DNA from: Crocodylus rhombifer
Lineage: Eukaryota > Chordata > Crocodylia > Crocodylidae
Direction of reading: 5' to 3'
Assembly (NCBI GenBank): GCA_038503035.1
Contig: JAVSML010020426.1
Span: 151,966 to 215,965, forward strand
Length of the DNA: 64,000 nt
The number at the start of each line of letters is the position of its first letter. The first letter of the stretch is position 1. A program made the translations under genes and the position numbers. Below, piece by piece: positions 56,188 to 64,000 of this stretch. Below the pieces are notes generated by a model. The model ran no database searches. It worked only from the letters and a program-made list of their open reading frames with translations, and was not told the DNA's origin.

Positions 56188-57990
56188 CGGGAATGTCTCC
56201 TTGCTAAAAAGGAGGCTTATAGCCAGTGGAAAGAAGGGGTCATCACCAGGGAGGGCTATTCTGTAGTTGCTCAGGGATGTAGGGGGGCAGTTAGGAAAGC
56301 TAAGGCAGAGATGGAACTGGGACTAGCTTCCCAGATTAAGGACAATAAGAAGTCTTTTTTTAAATACGGAGGGGGTAAAAAGAAGGTCCTGGGTAATGTG
56401 GGGCCCTTGCAGGACGACATGGGTAACTTGGTCGTCACACCAGACGGCAAAGCTAACATGTTTAACGATTTCTTTGCCTCCGCCTTCCTAACTAGGGACC
56501 AGAACAGCCACCTCCCTGCTGGGCCCCCCTTGGGCCCCGTGGGAGGCACACCTGAGCCACGGGTTAGCGAGGATTTAGTTAGGGAGCTTCTGGAGGGGTT
56601 GGACGTATTCAAGTCAGCCGGCCCGGATGATCTCCACCCTAGAGTTCTAAAGGAACTGGCCAGGGTCATTGCAAGTCCCCTGGCACAACTTTATGAGCAC
56701 TCGTGGTGCTCTGGTGAGGTACCGGAGGACTGGAGGAGGGCCAACATGGTCCCCATCTTCAAAAAAGGCAGGAAGGAGGACCCGGGAAACTATAGGCCGG
56801 TTAGTCTCACCTCAATCCTAGGCAAGCTGTTCGAGAAAATTATGCTGGCACATATCCAGGAGGGGTCAGCAGGAGACTGCATGCTTAGGGGCAACCAACA
56901 TGGGTTCATCAGTGGCAGGTCCTGTCAGACCAACCTGGTGGCCTTTTACGATCAGATCACCAGATCGTTAGACGCAGGGGTAGCAGTGGATATAATCTTC
57001 CTGGACTTCCGGAAGGCTTTTGACACTGTCTCTCACCCTGTTCTCATTAAGAAACTGGGGGGCTGTGGTGTAGACACCTACACACTCAAATGGGTCGCCA
57101 ACTGGCTGGAGGGCCACACCCAGAGGGCGGTAGTAGATGGGTCCTTCTCAACCTGGAGGGACGTGGGCAGTGGGGTTCCGCAGGGCTCGGTCCTCGGGCC
57201 CGCACTGTTCAATATCTTCATCAGCAATTTGGATGAGGGGGTAAAAAGCACCCTGTTCAAATTTGCTGATAACACTAAGATGTGGGAGGGACATGGGCAC
57301 ACTGGAAGAATGCAACAGGCTACAATCAGACCTCGACAGGTTACAAGGGTGGGCGGACGAGAATAGGATGAGTTTCAACACAGACAAGTTCAAGGTGATG
57401 CACCTTGGGAGGAACAACCAGCACCATACCTACAGGTTGGGGAACTCCCCTCTTCTCAGCACGGAGGCGGAAAGGGATCTGGGGGTCATCATTGACTCCA
57501 AGATGAACATGGGCCAGCAGTGTGGAGAGGCAGTAAGGAAGGCCAACCGCAGCTTGGCATGCATCCACAGATGCATCTCGAGCAGGTCCAAGGAGGTGAT
57601 CCTCCCCCTCTGGTCAGGCTGTAGCTGGAGTACTGCATCCAATTCTGGGCACCACACTTCAAGAGGGATGTGGACAGCATGGAGAGGGTCCAGAGGAGGG
57701 CCACTCATATGATCGGGGACAACAGGGCAGGCCCTATGAGGACAGGCTGCGGGACCTGAACCTGTTCAGCCTCCAAAAGAGAAGGCTGAGGAGGGATCTT
57801 GTGGCCTGTTATAAACTAGTCAGGGGAGATCAGCAGGCACTGGGGAAGTCACTGTTTCCCTGAGCACCGCCAGGAGTGACCAGGAATAACGGTCACAAGC
57901 TGGCAGAGGGTAGATTTAGGTTAGATATCAGGAGGCGCTACTTCACAGTCAGGGCGGCTAGGGTCTGGAACCAGCTTCCAAGAGAAGTGG
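56188..57990 (+). pseudogene. CR1 reverse transcriptase, long open part
   Basis: The open frame runs to 57366: linker, [98 protein letters not shown] and FADN (57262-57273, canonical FADD). A frameshift near 57290 moves the thumb to the frame 57263-57712 ([35 protein letters not shown]), and further shifts follow. About 330 residues of RT are otherwise well kept, so it is rather young. Confidence 0.9.
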
Positions 57991-58114
57991 TGCAGGCTCC
58001 TACCCTGCAAGATGGGGTCATTTGACCCCAGTATTCTTTCCTGCCACGGCAGGGGGTTGGACTAGATGATCTGCTCAGGTCCCTTCCGACCCTACAAACT
58101 ATGAAACTATGAAA
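56188..58114 (+). mobile_element. 5'-truncated sense CR1 inserted in the antisense CR1
   Basis: CATC occurs on both sides (56184-56187, 58115-58118), and removing the insert restores the antisense reading frame (EEIDV + [10 protein letters not shown]). The insert starts late in the endonuclease linker ([14 protein letters not shown]) and ends with 'ccctacaaactatgaaact'. It is the same subfamily as 33141-36670 (KMWE/GHx[15 protein letters not shown]). Confidence 0.95.
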
Positions 58115-59563
58115 CATCAATCTCTTCTCCCTTGTCTAGGTGATAGGTCATCTGATCGTAAAAGGAAATAAGATTGGTCAAGCAAGACCTACCCGCAACA
58201 AACCCATGCTGGCTATCCTTCAGGATGTTGCCATCAGCCAGTCTGTTAAGAATGGCCTCTTTGATAATCTTTTCTAAGACTTTCCCTGGGATAGAGATCA
58301 GGTTGATGGGCCTGTACTTAGCTGGATCCACTTTCCTCCCTTTCTTAAAGATAGGCACCACATTGACCTTCTTCCAGTCTTCTGGCACATCACCAGAGCA
58401 CCAGGAGCTCTCGAATATCCATGCCAGGGGCTGAGCTATGATGCTTGCCAGCTACTTGGGTACCCTGGGGTGTAAACTGTCAGGGCCAGCTGACTTGAAG
58501 GTGTCCAGTCTCTCAAGGTGTTCCTTCACAAGGTCAGCATTGATGGAGGGTAAGGAATCACCCTCACCCAGGCATTCCCGTCCCGTAATGGCGAAGGGCG
58601 TCCCTTGGGACTGGTGAAAATATGATGCAAAGTACCCATTTAGTAAGTTGGCTTTTTCCTGGGCATTGGTTGTCAGTTGTCCCATCTGGTTTAGCAGGGG
58701 TCCAGCATTGCCCTTGTTTTTCCTCCGGCTCCCCACGTATCCAAAAAAGGATATTTTATTGTCCTTGATATTTGTAACTAGTTGGAGTTCCATTGCAGCC
58801 TTGGCTTTCCTGGTTCATTCCCTGCAGGTCCAGACCAGTGCAGCACGGATCCAGTCCTCCATCCTTTGTAGGTCTTTTTTTTTAGATGCAGGAGGTCTGC
58901 TAGTTCCCTTCAGAGCCACAGAGCTGCCGTGCGCTTCTGCTGCCTTTGCTTGTGCATGCAAGATTGCTTCCTTGAGGAGCAACCAGTTTTCCTGAACTCC
59001 CCTCCCCTTTGGGTCGTGGTCCCTTAGGGCCTTGCCAACAAGCCTCCTGAGCTTGTCAAAGTCAGCTTTCCTGAAGTTGAGGACTTCTGTATTGCTGACT
59101 TACTTGCCAGCTTTACGACGGATGGTGAAGGTGATCAGCTCATGGTCGCTGTCACCCAGCTTCACTTTTATCGTTAGGTTGCTGATTAGGTTGTCCCCTG
59201 TTGCCAGTACAAGGTCGAGCAGCGCTTCACCTCTCATCGGCCCATAGACTTCTTGCGTCACATAGAGCTCATTCATGCACGAGAGAAAGCTTTGCGACTG
59301 CTTGGATTTGGCCAAGCACTCTTCCCATGAGATGTTAGGGTAGCTGAAGTCTCCCATGACAACGATACAATGGGAGCATGCAGTCTCAGCCAATTCCCTG
59401 GTGAACTCCTGGTGAAGCTCTTGATCTGGGATAGGTCTGTAATAGACTCCCACCATTGTGTCCCCTGTGCTGTGTTCCCCATAGATTTTAACCTAGAGGG
59501 TCCCCAGTCATGTACCCTGGGTGTCAATGTCAGCTTGCAGGGACCCATAGCTCTCCTTGACAA
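58107..59563 (-). pseudogene. CR1 ORF2, endonuclease to RT start (right part)
   Basis: Minus frames in order from the right: endonuclease 59100-59456 (VGVYYRPIPDQEL, GDFSYPNISWEE with Asn changed to Ser, GDSDHELITF with SDH intact), linker 58452-58793 (NIKDNKISFFGYVGSRR, FKSAGPDSLHPRV) and RT start 58107-58388 ([35 protein letters not shown]). Stops separate them. Confidence 0.85.
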
Positions 59564-59999
59564 AGAGAGCTACACCCCCACCCCTTTTGTCCACTGGATC
59601 TCTCCTGTACAGGGTATAGCTGTCTATACCTGTGGTCCAGTCATGGTGGAGTTTACCAGGTTTCCGTTATCCCTATGACATCGTAATCATTTGTGGTAAA
59701 CAGGAGGACAAGTTCCTTCTGTTTATTCTCCAAGCTCCTGGCATTTGTGTACAGGCAGGCAAGTATCACTTTAGGGGCCCCTGCCTTGCCTACAGCTCGT
59801 TTCAGGGCTGGGGCAGGGATGGGCTCCCTTAGGTGCCTTGGCCTGCTGGCTTTGCAAGGGTTGCTCAGCGGGCCAGCAGTGGTGGTCCCACTGCCCCATC
59901 CCCATCCCCCGGCAGGCTTAGTTTAAACCCTGATGGAGCAGGTCAGCCAGTCTGGCTGAGAAGAGTCTCCTCCCCAGTGGAGAGAGGTGGAGGCTGTCC

Positions 60000-60737
60000 C
60001 TTTTCAGAAGCTCACTGCCTCTCACCAAAGAGCGGACTGTGGTCATGGAAGCCGAATCCTTTCTGATGACACCAGCGCCGCAGTCTTTGGTTCACTTCCT
60101 CAATCCTCCTCTCCCTCCTCACTCCATAGCCTGAGACTGGATCAAAGAAAACACAACCTGCGCCCCCAACTCCTTAAGTTGGGAGTGCTCCAAGCTGTGT
60201 CATTTGTGCCCACATGGATAAGGAGCATAGGGTAGTGGTCAGTGGGACAGAGGAGCTTCTCCGCAATGTCCTGGATACAGGCTCCCGGGAAGCAGCAGAC
60301 TTCTCGGGCTAAGGGGTCAGGGTGGCAGATTGTCCCCTCAGGATGGAGTCTCCCATGACAAACACCTTGCGTTCTGTCTTAGGGAGAACGGGGGCGGTAG
60401 CTGCAGTTGAGCCTGTGTTGCCTACCAGAGCTGGCAGCTTAGCAAAGCTCCAGCAGGGGAGGGGGGGAACCTTGGTGTGGTGGGCCGTGGGGCCCTTGAC
60501 CACCTTGGTCCATCCCCCTGGTTGGACAGCATGGGAGGTCCCTGAGTCCTCCCTTGTCCTTGAAGGCAACCTTGGTTTACCCTCTACCTCCAAGGGGTGA
60601 GGGGTCTGGTAGTAGGAGTCAATCTCCCGCCCACTATCCCTGATGGCATGCAATCTCTGGACTGCAGCCTGGAGCTCCCCCAGCTGGTGTGCCAGAGACC
60701 CCAGAAGGGAGCAGACTTCACAAGAGGAGGTGGCCAT
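60000..60737 (-). pseudogene. CR1 ORF1 with GDS motif
   Basis: The frame 60309-60737 starts MATSSCEVCSLLGSLAHQLG, a Cys-containing start plus leucine-rich helix typical of CR1 ORF1, and reaches VFVMGDSILRG near 60334-60354, the SGNH nucleophile block. The rest of the esterase domain continues to the left in other frames (about 60000-60300). It is broken but unusually easy to read. Confidence 0.75.
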
Positions 60738-61090
60738 GCTCCCAGTCCCCAGAGCCTGAAAGTGTCAGGCACCCCCTGCAGCCAAGAGCCAGAGGCTCCA
60801 TCTGCATGGAGCCCGGGACCATGGGCTCCGTCTGGGTGGAGGCCTCTGAGGTGTCAGAGCGGGAAAGCATAGACCCCAAGGGGTGTGGCACGTGCCCATC
60901 TGCAATTTACTGGCGGTAGTCTGGCTAACTGTGGCTACCTACCCTAGGGACTCACAGGCAGGGCTGCAGGCCCTCCCGCTCACCATCCTGCACAAACTCC
61001 CGCGCTGGGCAGACAAGCATGGCTGTTTGTGCAGTCTGTTCTCAAGGCTCTGGTCGTGTAGCTCCCTGGGGGCTCGGTGAAGTAGGAGCC

Positions 61091-61103
61091 GGGGGGGGGG
61101 GGG
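61091..61103 (+). repeat. Poly-G run
   Basis: Thirteen consecutive G in the CR1 leader region. Confidence 0.9.
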
Positions 61104-61433
61104 AGTGCATGTGCCTCCTCGGCCCAACTCAGCTGCCCCACAGCTAACTGGGTTGGGGACCCTCCATCCTTGCCGTGGGTCCCGCCTACCTCTGGCTGTG
61201 CCGGAGGTCCGAGTCAGGCTACTGCTGGGAGGTGCTGGGGGTCCCTGGGCTCAATGGGGGCGCAACAGGCTTCCACCTCTGCATCTCTTGCCAGAGCCGG
61301 GGATAAAATGTGATAGAGCAAAACTTGTATATTTCCCAGAAACAGCAAAGATGTCTTGTTTACTTTCCATACAATGCACTTTATGTGGGGTTACCCTTGA
61401 GGACCGTCAGGAAGCTGCAGCTGATGCAAATCA

Positions 61434-62822
61434 TAGACTCATAGAGGTCGGGTCGGAAGGGACCTTGTAGATCATCAAGCCCGACCCCCCGCCTGGGCGG
61501 GAGAAAAAGACTGGACTCAAATGAGTCCAGCCAGGTAGGCATAAAGCCTCTTCTTAAAGACCCCCAAGGTAGGAGCCAGTACCACTTCCCTTGGAAGTTG
61601 GTTCCAGCTCCTAGCCGCCCTGACTGTGAAGTAGTTCTTATGGATGTCTAATCTAAATCTACTCTCTAATAATTTGTGTCCATTATTCCTTGTTATGCCA
61701 GGAGGCACTAGGGGAAACAGTGTCTCCCCCAAACCCTTCTGGTCCCCCTTAGTGAGTTTATAGATAGTCACCGGGTCCCCCCTCAGCCTTCTCTTGTGAA
61801 GGCTGAACAGGTTTAGGTCCCACAGTCTTTCAATGTGGGGTCTGCCCTGTAGTCCCCGGATCATTCGGGTGGCCCTCCTCTGGACCCTTTCAATGTTGTC
61901 CACATCCCTCCTGAAATGGGGCACACAGAAGTGGACACAGTACTTCACCTGTGGCCTGACCAGCGTTGCATAGAGGGGGAGGATCACCTCCCTGGCTCTA
62001 CTTGAGATGCACCTGTGGATGCAAGACAAGGTGCGGTTAGCCCTGCCAACCGGGACCTCGCATTGTCAGCCCATGTTCATCTTGGAGTCAATAATGACTC
62101 CAAGATCCCTTTCTGCCTCCGTGCTCTCAAGAAGGGAGTTTCCCATTCTATAAATGCTGCTGGTTTCTACTGCCTAAGTGCAGCGCCCTGCACTTGTCAG
62201 TATTTAAACGCATCCTGTTCATGTAAGCCCACCCCTGTAACCTATGCAGATCTTGCTGCAATCTTTCCCTCCCTACTAGCGTGCTCACCTCACCCCAAAT
62301 TTTGGTATCATCAGCAAATTTAAGCAGGTTGCTTTTCACCCCATCGTCCAAATTGCTGATGAAGAAATTGAACAGCACAGGCCCAAGGACCGAGCCCTGG
62401 GGGGCTCTGCTGCCCACTTCCCCCCAGGATGAATATGACCCGTCCACCACCACCCTCTGAGTACGACCCTTCAGCCAATCTGCAATCCATCAATGCCACA
62501 GTCGCCTAGTTTTTTAATGAGGATGGGGCGGGAAACGGTGTCAAAGGCCTTGCTGAAATCTAGAAAGACTACGTCCACAGCGACACCTGCATCCATTGCC
62601 TTTGTGACCTGATCATAAAAGGCAATCAGGTTGGTCTGACAAGACCTGCCTCTAATGAAACAGTGCTGGTTGCCCCTGAGCATCATCCCTGAAGCCGGCC
62701 CACCACAGATGTGCTCCTTGAGGATCTTCTCAAAGAGTTTCCCTAGGATTGAGGTAAGACTGACAGGCCTATAGTTGCCCGGATCCTCTCTCTTCCCTTT
62801 TTTGGAGATGTACCATGTACCT
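61434..62822 (-). mobile_element. 5'-truncated antisense CR1, third subfamily
   Basis: Starts with the antisense tail 'catagactcatagaggtcgg' and runs to the RT region near 62822. Wording (KIWGEVSTLVGRERL) differs from the two other subfamilies. It lies just right of the leader of the large antisense CR1. Confidence 0.9.
61517..62686 (-). pseudogene. CR1 reverse transcriptase with intact FADD motif
   Basis: Frames: 62471-62686 ([38 protein letters not shown]), 62148-62453 ([28 protein letters not shown] near 62301-62320) and 61517-62029, 170 uninterrupted residues of thumb and C-terminus. It is the only copy here with the catalytic FADD intact, though truncated and frameshifted. Confidence 0.9.
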
Positions 62823-62829
62823 AAGGGAC

Positions 62830-63235
62830 CCCCTTCTCCCTTGCTCCTCCATTATGATCCCTAAGGTCAGCCAAGATCAACCTCCTTCAAGTACTATCAA
62901 TTTGCAAAGTCAACTTGCAAAATGCATGGAAGGTCGCTCTTAGCAGTCACTTCTCATCTCTGGAACTCCCTCTCTCCTGAGGCCTGCCAGAGCCTGAGCC
63001 TCCACCTCTTTTGGCAGTACTATAAGACCTTCCTATTTTGGCAGGCATTTAGCAAACAAAGCTTGGGATACTGTTTTTGAGTTTTGCTTAATGTTGATAT
63101 TCTAGTTGCCTTTTAAGTTGCTTTGTTCTTTTGTTTGTTCTCCTGTTTTATAAGTTGTTCTGTTCTCTTATGGAAGGTGCCCTGAGCCTTTGTTTGGAAG
63201 AGAGGCATATAAATTAAATAAATACAATAAATCCT
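62830..63235 (+). mobile_element. L2-like LINE 3' end
   Basis: 'ctggaactccctctctcctgagg' followed by 'cacctcttttggcagtactataagaccttcct' and the terminus 'gaggcatataaattaaataaatac' are wording of an L2-type LINE end common in reptiles. The coding sense would be 'WNSLSPEACQ' and so on near 62955. Short and decayed. Confidence 0.65.
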
Positions 63236-63849
63236 GGATTCTGAAGTTTGTCATTGAGCAGAAATGAGAAGAGCTAAGTTTCACTGCTTTGCATTGAAGA
63301 TTACTCATACTGTTCGTATTTTAAGCCAGTTTTTAAAACAATTTAGGTTCATGGTATTTGATCATTAAATTAGCAATCATCACCTCTGAACACTTTCTGC
63401 ACAAATCAGAGAACAGAAGCTCCTTCAGTTTCCATTTAGTATTGACTTAGCACATGACATATTCCAGTGAAAGACTGGAGACAGCACAAGGAGTTAATGG
63501 AGTTGAATCAGTCATTTGAAGAAGGGACAGGCACTGAAACTTTGACCTGTGCTCCAATGGGCATGTACAGATGGCCTTATTCAGGCCCAGCTGGATTTGA
63601 CTGCCAGACAAGACTTCAGTTTGGGAGCTGGAAATACAGTGAAATAAAACACCCTTAGCAAAACCAAATATTGTTTACTCTCAGCTGGTGGAGGTGGGGG
63701 AAGAAGAATACAGCAATGATCATTTTATGGAGGGGATCCTGAAAGCAGAGGTCTGGCTTCCACTTAAAGGGTCTGATGGGTGGAGTTATGCTTGCTGTCC
63801 CCAGGCTGTGGAGCAGAGTGAAGGATGTCTGGTTCATCCCATGCTTTGG
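63236..63849. other. No recognised feature
   Basis: Unique-looking DNA. The 63-aa plus frame at 63467-63658 has no recognised family. Confidence 0.35.
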
Positions 63850-64000
63850 GTTTTAGTGGTTGTGACAATGGGGCCAGGATCGAAGTCTTTCCCCTCCTGT
63901 TGCTACAAATGTCAGAGGAGGGTTTTTTTGCCTTCCTTGGAAGCTCTGGGTGTTGGTTGCTGCCAAGGCTGGGGAGGGGGTTTGCCTTCCTCTGTAGCAG
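63850..64000 (+). repeat. Second copy of the repeat at 15300-15560, cut by the window edge
   Basis: 'ggaagctctgggtgttggttgctgccaaggctgggg' parallels 'agaagcactgggtgttggctacagccaaggctggga' at 15391-15424. The following 'gccttcctctgtagcag' is known from this reptile repeat. Confidence 0.65.

Larger units (their letters stand above)
55086..61300 (-). mobile_element. Nearly full-length antisense CR1, split by a sense CR1
   Basis: Without the insertion (56188-58114) it is about 4.3 kb, with ORF1, endonuclease, RT, C-terminus and partial 3'UTR in normal order on the minus strand. The 3' end is cut near 55086 before the usual terminal repeats. The 5' side reaches the ORF1 leader around 61300. Several frameshifts separate the frames. 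It belongs to the KLWGKASTPE subfamily. Confidence 0.9.

Overview
This window looks like vertebrate nuclear DNA, most probably from a crocodilian; a turtle is the main alternative. The evidence is GT-AG spliced exons of a vertebrate ciliary gene, a methylation-type CpG island, and many CR1 LINEs from several subfamilies. Several CR1 3' ends carry the 'GGTC(A/G)GAAGGGACCT...GATCATC(A/T)AG' wording and ACTATGAAACTATGAAA-like termini typical of crocodilian CR1. Non-autonomous hAT elements, solo LTRs and tRNA-derived SINEs are also frequent. A run of 10 Ns at 39047-39056 marks a draft assembly. Nothing looks prokaryotic, and long ORFs outside the retroelements are by-products of GC-rich DNA.

The one host gene I can identify is CLUAP1 (IFT38, an IFT-B subunit). 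It lies on the minus strand at the left, with coding exon 1 at 13706-13727, exon 2 at 12239-12350 and exon 3 at 8200-8284. The phases fit and together they give the first 73 residues. The promoter is a CpG island at about 13240-14170 with an RFX X-box-like motif 73-86 bp upstream of the ATG. The remaining exons must lie beyond the left edge, because the rest of 1-8199 is intron 3, including a nearly full-length dead CR1 (435-4420).

From about 14.2 kb to the right end I see no host exon. The region is a mosaic of mobile elements, several nested. The clearest nests are: (i) a CR1 at 28520-30975 split by a 1492-bp LTR-like insertion flanked by GAGT; (ii) an old antisense CR1 (32527-37390) split by a hAT element and again by a 3.5-kb sense CR1; (iii) a nearly full-length antisense CR1 (55086-61300) split by a sense CR1 with a CATC target duplication. 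hAT-type elements with 8-bp duplications sit at 10388-10805, 24231-24614, 32580-33036, 53683-54605 and 54622-54790. Probable solo LTRs lie at 21039-22421, 28956-30447 and about 38239-38615. An RTE-like LINE lies at 45060-47010. A GC-rich minisatellite block occupies 49960-50935.

The most unusual observation is a perfect 24-nt inverted match between CLUAP1 exon 2 (12264-12287) and the hAT element in intron 2 (10733-10756). In the pre-mRNA, exon and intron could therefore pair perfectly. Second are a 41-nt near-perfect palindrome inside a foldback repeat (25140-25430) and repeated loss of CR1 catalytic residues, several at CpG-type sites. I found no convincing new multi-gene system.
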